From a virus, in the IMG/VR virus record IMGVR_UViG_3300005613_000482, positions 1-21,015 of that record: 21,015 nucleotides of DNA; one strand, 5' to 3'. The position numbers and the translations under genes are program-made. Within the stretch, counting starts at the first letter, position 1. Every line of letters begins with the position of its first letter. Shown in pieces: positions 1-5,210 of the stretch. The notes beneath the pieces were generated by a model, which worked only from the letters and a program-made list of their open reading frames with translations, was not told the origin of the DNA and made no database searches.

Positions 1-194
1 AATTTTGCAAGGCAAGAGTCAAGGCGGAATCAAAATATTCCAAAAATGATATTGATATTTTTGAAAAAATAATAGACGAAACATTGAAATTGGCAAGTAA
101 AAGAATTTACCTGAAATTAGATAAATTCGAATACGTGGTAGACGAGGAAGCTTTGTTGTCATGTAAAAAAGAAATTTTAAATAAAATTAAATAG
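1..194 (+). CDS. Hypothetical protein, C-terminal fragment
   Basis: This is an open frame entering from the left edge (codons start at position 3) and ending at TAG 192-194. It gives 63 residues, rich in Lys and Glu, with a plausible mix of helix-forming residues and a single Cys near each end. The gene start lies outside the window, so neither length nor family can be judged. A 53-base AT-rich gap follows before the next gene. The call as coding rests on the uninterrupted frame and on residue use that matches the neighbouring small genes. I do not recognise it. Confidence 0.55.
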   Translation, partial: FCKARVKAESKYSKNDIDIFEKIIDETLKLASKRIYLKLDKFEYVVDEEALLSCKKEILNKIK

Positions 195-247
195 AGACTA
201 TATATCAATACGTTTTAAAATAATTCGTATATTGCAAAAAACGATTT

Positions 248-562
248 ATGATAAGAAAACAAACAAATGAAAAATATTGCAGCAAGGTAGAAAAGTGCAT
301 CATTGAAATAAATAAAGCATTCGTTTCAATCAACAATGACCATATTAATAGAAAGCATGAAAACAGCAAACGAAGCATAAAAAATAAGAAATTAAAAAAT
401 AAGAAATATAAGATATTTACAGAAAAGGAATATCAATCAATTAAATTGAAAGCTGAAAGCAAAAAAATAAAAGAAATTGTAAAAAAATATAATTACGGAG
501 CTCCCTTATTAAATTATGAATCAATTAAAATTATAGTTTATGGCAAAAAAAAAGAAAAATAA
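248..562 (+). CDS. Small basic hypothetical protein (104 aa)
   Basis: The protein has 104 residues and is very lysine-rich, especially at residues 40-85, so it is strongly basic. It has no membrane segment and no motif I recognise. The basic charge would suit a nucleic-acid-binding early phage protein, but that is inference from composition alone. The ATG is preceded by an A-rich leader without a Shine-Dalgarno sequence, as is usual in Bacteroidetes. Its last 23 bases overlap the start of the next small gene at 540, so the two are probably translated from one transcript. Confidence 0.6.
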   Translation: MIRKQTNEKYCSKVEKCIIEINKAFVSINNDHINRKHENSKRSIKNKKLKNKKYKIFTEKEYQSIKLKAESKKIKEIVKKYNYGAPLLNYESIKIIVYGKKKEK

Positions 563-662
563 AAGAGGCCTAAGATTTTGGAAAAATATCTTAAAATTAG
601 CAAAAGAACACCCTTACATGCAGGAAGAAATTTTAAAAAGAATAAAAAGAATCAATGAATAA
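540..662 (+). CDS. Very small basic protein (40 aa)
   Basis: This short frame runs from ATG 540 to TAA 660-662 and encodes 40 residues. It opens with a Lys-rich run (MAKKKKNKRG) and continues as a likely amphipathic helix with Trp, Leu, Ile and Lys. It overlaps the upstream gene by 23 bases and the downstream gene by 8 bases. This chain of overlaps is the main argument that it is a real gene. A small, positively charged, helical peptide could bind nucleic acid or another protein, but no family is recognised. Confidence 0.5.
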   Translation: MAKKKKNKRGLRFWKNILKLAKEHPYMQEEILKRIKRINE

Positions 663-792
663 ACACGACATAATAAAAGAGAAGAAAAAAGAAATTGAGA
701 TTGAATTAAAACAAATGTATGTCGATTGGGAAAAGGTGAGGAAGTTAGCACATTATATTGAATTATTAATTAAAAGGGAAAATAATGAGTAA
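655..792 (+). CDS. Very small hypothetical protein (45 aa)
   Basis: The frame runs from ATG 655 to TAA 790-792 and encodes 45 residues. The pattern is that of one or two amphipathic helices with alternating Lys/Glu and Leu/Ile, so a short coiled coil is possible. It starts inside the end of the preceding gene and ends inside the start of the next (ATG 785). Four successive small genes from 540 to 1131 are joined by such overlaps, which suggests translational coupling in one operon. The function is unknown. Confidence 0.5.
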   Translation: MNKHDIIKEKKKEIEIELKQMYVDWEKVRKLAHYIELLIKRENNE

Positions 793-928
793 TTACAAAA
801 TAACGTATATGGTAGATAGTGGATTCGACACTATAATTATTAGCGCAAGAACTATAAGAGACGCAATTATCTCTTTTGAAATTGATTATCCTTTTGCGCA
901 ATTGTTACAAATAAAACTAGTTGAATGA
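785..928 (+). CDS. Very small hypothetical protein (47 aa)
   Basis: The frame runs from ATG 785 to TGA 926-928 and encodes 47 residues. It looks like a small mixed alpha/beta protein: a beta-like start (SNYKITYMVD), a second strand rich in Ile, then a helix with Arg and Ala. No motif is recognised. It overlaps the preceding gene by 8 bases, and its stop overlaps the next ATG in an ATGA arrangement at 925. That tight packing, typical of phage small-gene arrays, supports it more than the sequence itself does. Confidence 0.5.
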   Translation: MSNYKITYMVDSGFDTIIISARTIRDAIISFEIDYPFAQLLQIKLVE

Positions 929-1131
929 TATATATAAAACCAGAATTATCGAAATTAAATAAAAAGGCAAGTGATTTCATCTTTCATCTTTGCGATGAAC
1001 GTAAAAATTTAGGTTTGGAAAAATTCAAAGGCAAGAATATGATAACAATAGACGCTAATCATGGCAGTGGTGGCGAGATATACATTGCAGATGAATTAAT
1101 GCCAATATTAAATGATTATTTAAATGAGTAG
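925..1131 (+). CDS. Hypothetical protein (68 aa)
   Basis: This is a 68-residue soluble protein with no membrane segment or signal peptide. The middle contains ITIDANHGSGG, a turn-rich Gly/Asn/Asp stretch between two helical parts. I cannot tie it to a family. It starts in an ATGA overlap with the preceding gene and overlaps the next gene by 8 bases (ATGAGTAG at 1124-1131). It therefore belongs to the same compact operon as its neighbours. Confidence 0.6.
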   Translation: MIYIKPELSKLNKKASDFIFHLCDERKNLGLEKFKGKNMITIDANHGSGGEIYIADELMPILNDYLNE

Positions 1132-1360
1132 ATTAACAATAGAGTTATCTGATAAACTGAAATCAGAATTGATTATATATTCAATCAAAATAAACCAAGA
1201 TTTAAAATTTACTATTCGATACTTGCTGGCTTGTGCGTTGCTTGAAAAAGAAGAATGTTCTGCGTCAAGACTAAGCAGAGAGGACAGACAAAGAGAAATA
1301 AGTAAATATTTGACCCCAGAAAAAACCGCTGAATTTTTAAAATTATTAGACAAAGTATAG
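1124..1360 (+). CDS. Small ribbon-helix-helix-like protein (78 aa)
   Basis: The protein has 78 residues. Residues 1-42 fit the ribbon-helix-helix pattern seen in Arc/MetJ-type DNA-binding proteins: a short N-terminal strand (SRLTIELSD), then two helices rich in Leu, Ile and Lys ending near residue 42. The remainder is charged, with a terminal Leu-rich helix. If correct, it would act as a dimeric transcriptional regulator or nucleoid-type DNA-binding protein of the phage. This is a fold-pattern judgement by eye with no diagnostic motif, so an unrelated helical protein remains possible. It overlaps the upstream gene by 8 bases. Confidence 0.6.
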   Translation: MSRLTIELSDKLKSELIIYSIKINQDLKFTIRYLLACALLEKEECSASRLSREDRQREISKYLTPEKTAEFLKLLDKV

Positions 1361-1384
1361 TAAAATCGAAAAACAATTGTTTAA

Positions 1385-1525
1385 ATGAAAACAATAAAAA
1401 TAGTACTACGAATAATATTATTCTTGGCCATACTGCCAATAGCAATTCCGTTATTTGTTATTCATGTGATAAGATTAATAATTGTCGACAATATTAAGAC
1501 AATTAAATTAAAATCAAAAAAATAA
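1385..1525 (+). CDS. Small single-pass membrane protein (46 aa)
   Basis: The frame runs from ATG 1385 to TAA 1523-1525 and encodes 46 residues. Residues about 7-35 form one long hydrophobic stretch of Ile, Leu, Val, Phe and Ala, flanked by Lys and Arg at the start and a Lys-rich tail (KTIKLKSKK). This is the charge pattern of a small inner-membrane protein with its C-terminus in the cytoplasm. Phage membrane peptides of this size include holin-like and superinfection-exclusion proteins, but nothing here separates these options. A 24-base gap separates it from the gene before. Confidence 0.5.
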   Translation: MKTIKIVLRIILFLAILPIAIPLFVIHVIRLIIVDNIKTIKLKSKK

Positions 1526-1533
1526 TAAAAATT

Positions 1534-1596
1534 ATGGCAAATGCGAAATGGCATCAAATTCGTAGAATGTTAAAGCGCACAAAAAAACAAAGGTGA
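1534..1596 (+). CDS. Possible basic micro-peptide or gene remnant (20 aa)
   Basis: A 20-residue frame runs from ATG 1534 to TGA 1594-1596. Ten of its twenty residues are Lys, Arg or His. It is preceded by an A-rich leader like those of true genes, eight bases after the previous stop. It ends exactly where the sequence changes to a structured, non-coding stretch, so it could be the intact start of a gene whose remainder was lost when that stretch was inserted. It is equally possible that it is chance. Confidence 0.3.
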   Translation: MANAKWHQIRRMLKRTKKQR

Positions 1597-1764
1597 ATTA
1601 CTAGCTTGCGAAAGATAAACTGGTAATTGTGCAACGAACGAGTATGAGTAGTAGCGGTATAAAAACGGAGATAACCCTTTCGTATGGACAACAACTGTAA
1701 TAACCTACAAAAGATGGGAAACCAAGTGAAGCTATTGCTTATACTTATTATTATATGTTTTTTT
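1595..1764 (+). ncRNA. Candidate structured non-coding RNA
   Basis: No convincing gene covers this stretch, yet it folds well on the plus strand. Helix 1: AATTACTAG (1596-1604) pairs with CTGGTAATT (1620-1628), 9 bp with one G-U. Inside it, CTT and AAG close a GCGA tetraloop (1605-1614). Helix 2: positions 1640-1655 pair with 1731-1746 as 16 continuous base pairs, five of them G-U. Within helix 2 there is a TGG-GAAA-CCA hairpin (1715-1724), so both small loops are of the GNRA type. A possible third hairpin pairs ACGGAG with TTTCGT around 1665-1683. A run of seven T residues lies at 1758-1764. The pairing is read directly from the sequence. That it is a functional RNA, and its type, is inference. 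I could not match it to a known RNA class. Confidence 0.45.
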
Positions 1765-1814
1765 AAATTGCGCATAACGGAATAAGCAAGATTAGTAACG
1801 ATTAAATACAACAA

Positions 1815-2486
1815 ATGATGGAAAATACACATTACTTTTATTGGTTAGGGAATTTTATAAATATGCTCTGGTGGAAGTTATTAATTTTATTTGGTGTTAG
1901 GCGCAGTGCCCTACCAATACCAAAAGGAATGTATTGCTATGCCCCAGATGATGAGAAAAGCTGCGTCAAAGATGATAGTTTAAATAACCACGGTGATACA
2001 CATTATATAAAACCCTGCAAGTACTATAAAACTTTAGGGCGCAGGTTTAACGGATGCAGCTATCTTGGTATAATTACAGATGACTTAGTGTTTGATGACC
2101 AATGTAAGATGTGTTGTAAAAAACTACTGACTGATAATATCACAAGCAAAATGACTTATGACCACTTGTTAACGGCCGGCTTTGGTGAAGATGATTTCAT
2201 CGAGGGAGTTTTTTTAATAGAAGCGGCAGACAAGGACGAATTTTTACAACGTAGAGATACATTACAGAACAATACAGAATTTTGCGACCTTTCGCTTATA
2301 TCGCATGAAGAAGATGAAGAAGGAGGTCTATTTAAAACGACTATGAAGGCTTATTATAAAGACGTAGCTTCTATTAAAAAAGCGTGGGAAGAAATTACCG
2401 AAAAGTACGAATGGTTATTTAAAGAAGATTCTTCGATATTATTTGAGGGGGTGGAATTATGGAGCGATGGTAAGTGGGTGCTTTGA
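1815..2486 (+). CDS. Cys-rich hypothetical protein (223 aa)
   Basis: The protein has 223 residues. Residues 8-28 are hydrophobic and Trp-rich and may form a membrane-anchoring or buried helix. Residues 41-101 contain seven Cys (41, 50, 68, 81, 97, 100, 101) spaced with Pro, Tyr and Asp, which resembles a metal-binding or disulfide-stabilised module. Residues 115-223 look like an acidic alpha/beta domain. It could start at residue 1 or 2, both ATG. Unlike the surrounding small genes it does not overlap its neighbours: 218 bases lie before it and 81 after, and its Cys content is out of line with them. It may be accessory cargo. I do not recognise the family. Confidence 0.7.
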   Translation: MMENTHYFYWLGNFINMLWWKLLILFGVRRSALPIPKGMYCYAPDDEKSCVKDDSLNNHGDTHYIKPCKYYKTLGRRFNGCSYLGIITDDLVFDDQCKMCCKKLLTDNITSKMTYDHLLTAGFGEDDFIEGVFLIEAADKDEFLQRRDTLQNNTEFCDLSLISHEEDEEGGLFKTTMKAYYKDVASIKKAWEEITEKYEWLFKEDSSILFEGVELWSDGKWVL

Positions 2487-2567
2487 TTAAGTTTGCCGTT
2501 AACGTAAATAACATGGGCTGATTGCCCGACCAAAATAGTACAAAATTTAATTTAAAATACAAAGATT

Positions 2568-2804
2568 ATGAAACGTAGAAATTTAATTAGTAGAACGGCA
2601 ATTTGCCTATATTTAGTGTTAGCAGTTGTTAATTTTAGTAGTTGCGAAAACATACTAAATAAAGAAACTATGGTAGTTGAAGAGGTGCAAGTATCGCACT
2701 CATCAAAAGAGTGCAAATACTATATTGTGACGACTGGATATAATTTTTACACTGATAGCTTATTTAGTGTTGGCGATACGTTAATTATTACTAATAACCG
2801 CTAA
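2568..2804 (+). CDS. Predicted small lipoprotein (78 aa)
   Basis: The protein has 78 residues with a classical lipoprotein signal: positive N-terminus (MKRRN), hydrophobic core at about residues 11-22, then FSSC with the lipidated Cys at position 26. The mature part is only about 53 residues, polar and beta-like, with a second Cys near residue 49. Processing by signal peptidase II would place it on the host inner or outer membrane. Phage-encoded lipoproteins can act in superinfection exclusion or, as Rz1-type spanins, in lysis. The lack of a Pro-rich mature part and of an adjacent Rz argues against a spanin. The gene ends directly in a TAACG spacer. Confidence 0.65.
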   Translation: MKRRNLISRTAICLYLVLAVVNFSSCENILNKETMVVEEVQVSHSSKECKYYIVTTGYNFYTDSLFSVGDTLIITNNR

Positions 2805-2869
2805 CGAGAAACGCTGACCTTGCTCACGATTTAATTGATTTACACAGAGATTTAGATTTATTTGAACGT

Positions 2870-3133
2870 GTGGGCAAACTTGAAAATGAAAAGGGTAAGG
2901 AAGTGCCACGAAAAGGAATACACTCATTTACTGGTAGAGATGAAACATTTGAAGAACCTTGCTACGGAACTACGATTAAAACGCTTTACGGTGATGTTAT
3001 GAAAGGTGTGTTGGCTGGTGAATTAAAAGAAGTTTTGGCGGATTACAAAACAAATAGTTGGAAAAATAAAGCGTTTATTGCTTTTTTAAATGAACTTCCT
3101 AATGATTTAGAAATATGGTTGTATTGGTACTAA
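2870..3133 (+). CDS. Hypothetical protein, possibly 5'-truncated (87 aa)
   Basis: The only usual start in this frame is GTG 2870, giving 87 residues. The C-terminal half has a protein-like pattern (about residues 30-87) ending in aromatic residues (WLYWY). The same frame stays open upstream to 2798 and would read 24 further codons of regular Leu/Asp/Arg composition, as in a real helix, but without ATG, GTG or TTG. Either translation starts at the GTG, or the gene has lost its 5' end at the TAACG junction just upstream. No family is recognised. Confidence 0.5.
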   Translation: MGKLENEKGKEVPRKGIHSFTGRDETFEEPCYGTTIKTLYGDVMKGVLAGELKEVLADYKTNSWKNKAFIAFLNELPNDLEIWLYWY

Positions 3134-3162
3134 AATTAGATATATAAATAAGATAAATTAAA

Positions 3163-3459
3163 ATGACAACAAAAAATTACAAAGAGCATTTGCCTTTATT
3201 TAAGGCACTAATAAATGCATCAATAGCCAAATTGAATTTGCAAATGCATCAGGAATTTGATGAAAAAAAAGAAAATTACAAAAAAGAAATCGAAAGTCTC
3301 AAAGAAGTTGATTTCACAAACAAAGAAAGTAATCGTAAACTTATGCAAAAATTAATCAAAGATGCAATAGCAGAAATTGATTTGGAAATGCAGCAAGTGT
3401 CTAAAGCCGAAAAAGAGTATTATAAATCGCAAATTGACCAATTAAAAGAAATAATATGA
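3163..3459 (+). CDS. Coiled-coil protein with an internal duplication (98 aa)
   Basis: The protein has 98 residues and is almost entirely helical and charged. It is built from two copies of one 38-residue unit: residues 12-49 and 60-97 share 16 identical positions without gaps, including Leu-Ile near the start and LKE at the end. Each unit looks like an amphipathic helix of coiled-coil type. No signal or membrane segment is seen. Its stop overlaps the next ATG (ATGA, 3456-3459), so it is probably translated together with the small membrane protein that follows. The function is unknown. A structural or dimerising role is inference. Confidence 0.65.
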   Translation: MTTKNYKEHLPLFKALINASIAKLNLQMHQEFDEKKENYKKEIESLKEVDFTNKESNRKLMQKLIKDAIAEIDLEMQQVSKAEKEYYKSQIDQLKEII

Positions 3460-3680
3460 GATCGTTCAATGTGATTGGATTAATATTTTGTTTTTTCATT
3501 TCATCAGCAATGAACATAACACTTGTTACTGCATTGATTGCAAAAGGTGACACCTGGATAACTGTTAATTGGGTCCACGCAAATAATAACATATATACCA
3601 TATTTTATTTTGTTTTACACGTATTTTTTGCTTACTTTGTAATGAAAATCAGAAATAGCAAGTATGAAGGCGGCGAATGA
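3456..3680 (+). CDS. Small membrane protein with two predicted helices (74 aa)
   Basis: The protein has 74 residues. Hydrophobic segments lie at about residues 5-29 and 45-64, joined by a short polar loop (residues 30-44). The C-terminus is positively charged, then acidic (KIRNSKYEGGE). The topology is a two-helix hairpin in the inner membrane. This size and topology occur among class II holins, but no lysis enzyme is adjacent, so the holin label is only a possibility. The gene is coupled by ATGA overlap to the coiled-coil gene before it and overlaps the next small gene by 17 bases. Confidence 0.6.
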   Translation: MRSFNVIGLIFCFFISSAMNITLVTALIAKGDTWITVNWVHANNNIYTIFYFVLHVFFAYFVMKIRNSKYEGGE

Positions 3681-3840
3681 ATTAACGATTAAGAAAAAAA
3701 ATCTCAAGGAGCAAATATTAAAATTGTTAAAAGAGTTTGTAAATAGACATGGAAGGTGCAATGTCAAAATAACCACACACGCGGCAAAACGAGAAGATAC
3801 ATTTGGAGATCATAAAGTAGACATTGACATAGAGATATGA
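3664..3840 (+). CDS. Small hypothetical protein (58 aa)
   Basis: The frame runs from ATG 3664 to TGA 3838-3840 and encodes 58 residues. The N-terminal half is a Lys/Leu-rich amphipathic helix. The C-terminal part alternates hydrophobic and charged residues as beta strands would (KVDIDIEI at the end). It begins 17 bases before the stop of the membrane protein gene and ends in an ATGA overlap with the gene at 3837. The overlaps on both sides support it as a real gene. I do not recognise it. Confidence 0.5.
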   Translation: MKAANELTIKKKNLKEQILKLLKEFVNRHGRCNVKITTHAAKREDTFGDHKVDIDIEI

Positions 3841-4094
3841 AATTAATTGAAATAAAAACAGCTCGCGAATTAAGAAACAATAAAATTCTTAAAGTCAAAG
3901 TAGCTTATAACGATAGAACAAAAAAACATTTACCACTACAGTATTGGGAGGTGTTCAGGAATGATATAATTAAAAATCTGTATTTGAAAAATCTCTGCAA
4001 GATTAAATTTGTTAAAATGAGATGGTATCATTATTTCTGGGCGTTTGTAAATGTGAATTACAGGATAAAACATTTTATATTTAAACGGAATTAA
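3837..4094 (+). CDS. Small basic hypothetical protein (85 aa)
   Basis: The protein has 85 residues, strongly basic, with many aromatic residues in the last third (WYHYFWAFVNVNYR). That aromatic stretch is too polar for an obvious membrane helix but could associate peripherally with membrane. The start lies in an ATGA overlap with the preceding gene. Nothing identifies a family. It closes the compact run of overlapping small genes that started at 3163. Confidence 0.55.
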   Translation: MKLIEIKTARELRNNKILKVKVAYNDRTKKHLPLQYWEVFRNDIIKNLYLKNLCKIKFVKMRWYHYFWAFVNVNYRIKHFIFKRN

Positions 4095-4120
4095 ATGGCA
4101 GAATTACAAGATATGTTTAA

Positions 4121-4297
4121 ATGAAAAACACAGTAACAATATCATTAGAGAAATATGATGAATTAACTCAATCAGAGAGAGACTTGAAGATGTTATGGGA
4201 GGAAGATGGAGTTCTTAATAACCTAAATTATGACAGTCAAACAATTAATAAAAAAATTACAAATGAACACTTCAGCAGGATTAACTTGCGGATATGA
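4121..4297 (+). CDS. Small hypothetical protein with out-of-frame tail (58 aa)
   Basis: The frame runs from ATG 4121 to TGA 4295-4297 and encodes 58 residues. The first 36 or so residues look genuine (MKNTVTISLEKYDELTQSE and onward: a strand, then an acidic helix). The remaining residues are read through the start of the next gene (ATG 4230), a 68-base overlap that is unusually long for this genome. One base of shift just before 4230 would give a TAA directly ahead of the next ATG. A sequencing slip, a natural frameshift or a true long overlap are all possible. Confidence 0.5.
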   Translation: MKNTVTISLEKYDELTQSERDLKMLWEEDGVLNNLNYDSQTINKKITNEHFSRINLRI

Positions 4298-4700
4298 TTT
4301 TCTAGTGTCAAATAATAAAGTCAGTAGCGAAAATGCTAAAATAGGAATGAGAGTTTCTAAAGGTGAGGATTGGATTTACGAAGATCAAAATGATTCTAGT
4401 ACAGGAACTATAATCGCAATTGGGAAATGTAAATTCGACGAAAAAGAAATAGCTAAGGGTCAATGTGTTGTAAAATGGGATAAGGAAATTAACTTTTATA
4501 GGATTGGTGCACATGAAAGGTATGATTTATACATAGAATCATATCCATCAAAGGAAAAAGAAAAAACAATTAAAAATAAATATAAAAATTATGGAAGAAC
4601 AGAAATTAAAATACAAAGAACTGCTGGAAGAATCGAAAGAGAAGATCGAAGCAGAGGAACTATTGTCAAAAGTAGAAGATGCCGAGCTAGATGTGCGTAA
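4230..4700 (+). CDS. MIB/HERC2 domain protein
   Basis: The protein has 156 residues. Residues 38-102 match the MIB/HERC2 domain pattern closely: IGMRV, GEDW at 45-48, DQ at 52-53, GTIIAI at 59-64, VVKWD at 80-84, then YRIG at 90-93 and YDL at 98-100. In eukaryotes this small beta-rich domain occurs in the ubiquitin ligases Mind bomb and HERC2, where it binds protein partners. No RING, HECT or zinc finger is present here, so a ligase role is not supported and a protein-binding role is inferred from the family. Residues 1-37 are a separate N-terminal part. Residues 121-156 are Arg-rich and read through the next gene out of frame, so the natural protein may end near residue 115-120. Confidence 0.75.
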   Translation: MTVKQLIKKLQMNTSAGLTCGYDFLVSNNKVSSENAKIGMRVSKGEDWIYEDQNDSSTGTIIAIGKCKFDEKEIAKGQCVVKWDKEINFYRIGAHERYDLYIESYPSKEKEKTIKNKYKNYGRTEIKIQRTAGRIEREDRSRGTIVKSRRCRARCA

Positions 4701-4872
4701 TTGCATTAACAAAACAAGAAAAGCCTTAAATAGAGCGAAAAGAGAATTAAAAGAAGAATTAAGATCAGGCAGCTTTAATTACAAACAATACACTGAGAAG
4801 GAACAAGAAGTAGAAGAATTAAAACTAGGTTTAGCTAATGCTGAAAAATTCTTAAAAGAAAGATTTGATTGA
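4591..4872 (+). CDS. Coiled-coil hypothetical protein (93 aa)
   Basis: The protein has 93 residues, nearly all helical, rich in Glu, Lys and Leu, with heptad-like spacing across residues 3-90. That is the pattern of a long coiled coil or helical hairpin. It has one Cys (residue 38) and no membrane segment. The ATG follows an A-rich leader of the kind used throughout the window, and the upstream frame overlaps it by 110 bases. Forty bases downstream lies a clear intrinsic terminator, so this is the last gene of the upstream transcript. A scaffolding or adaptor role would be speculation. Confidence 0.65.
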   Translation: MEEQKLKYKELLEESKEKIEAEELLSKVEDAELDVRNCINKTRKALNRAKRELKEELRSGSFNYKQYTEKEQEVEELKLGLANAEKFLKERFD

Positions 4873-4913
4873 TTAGTTTTTTTCATATTGATAGGTTTTG
4901 ATTAATAATGAGT

Positions 4914-4939
4914 GGGGCGGTTCTCGCCGCCCTATTTTT
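4914..4939 (+). terminator. Intrinsic terminator
   Basis: GGGCGG (4915-4920) pairs perfectly with CCGCCC (4927-4932) around a six-base loop, TTCTCG. The stem is followed by TATTTTT. A GC-only stem followed by a T run in such AT-rich DNA is a standard Rho-independent terminator. It closes the small-gene transcript ending at 4872. Confidence 0.85.
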
Positions 4940-4958
4940 AAAACGAACTAAATAATAA

Positions 4959-5210
4959 ATGAAAAAAAGAAGGTGTTCAAAATGCAATGAATTACATTAT
5001 TGTGACGAACATCACATTTTACCCAGATTCTTTGGCGATAAAAAAGTTCAATATTTATGTAAAAATTGCCATGATGAATTTCATAGATACCTGGGTTTCA
5101 AATACTTGAGGATTTCAAATAGACAGCCAAAGGAATTTTATATAAAATCATATGCAAAATGGATAACTACGGCAAGTGTAATAATAGTGCTTATTTACAT
5201 TTTTTTATAA
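4959..5210 (+). CDS. HNH-like protein with C-terminal membrane segment
   Basis: The protein has 83 residues. Residues 6-43 have the layout of a zinc-containing HNH nuclease: CSKC (6-9), the DEHHILPRF signature with His18-His19, then CKNCHDEFH with Cys34, Cys37, His38 and His42. In HNH enzymes the first His acts as general base, the last His helps bind the catalytic metal, and the Cys pairs bind structural zinc. The usual Asn before the second Cys pair is not evident, so activity is uncertain. Residues 68-83 form a hydrophobic helix (ITTASVIIVLIYIFL), which is unusual for this family. HNH proteins near terminase genes often take part in packaging, but this one lies about 1 kb upstream behind a terminator. 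Confidence 0.7.
   Translation: MKKRRCSKCNELHYCDEHHILPRFFGDKKVQYLCKNCHDEFHRYLGFKYLRISNRQPKEFYIKSYAKWITTASVIIVLIYIFL

Noticed and set aside
1595-1764. Group I or group II intron fragment
   Set aside because: GTGCAACGAACGAG recalls the group I R element and the GNRA loops recall introns. However, the P7 partner, S element and group II domain V are all missing, and no homing or intron-encoded protein is present.
1684-1785. Plus-strand 33-codon frame with a hydrophobic stretch (VKLLLILIIICFF)
   Set aside because: It lies within the paired arms of the candidate RNA, uses no recognisable leader, and its hydrophobic run comes from the AT-rich 3' arm. A tiny membrane peptide is not excluded.
1554-1832. 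Minus-strand open frame of 92 codons across the structured region
   Set aside because: The translation is rich in Ile, Leu, Phe, His and Ser with no pattern of a real protein. It overlaps the plus-strand micro-frame, the RNA candidate and the start of the Cys-rich gene.
4095-4124. Nine-codon frame after gene 3837
   Set aside because: It is too short to support, with no overlap pattern beyond a chance ATGA, and nothing to tell it from random frames.
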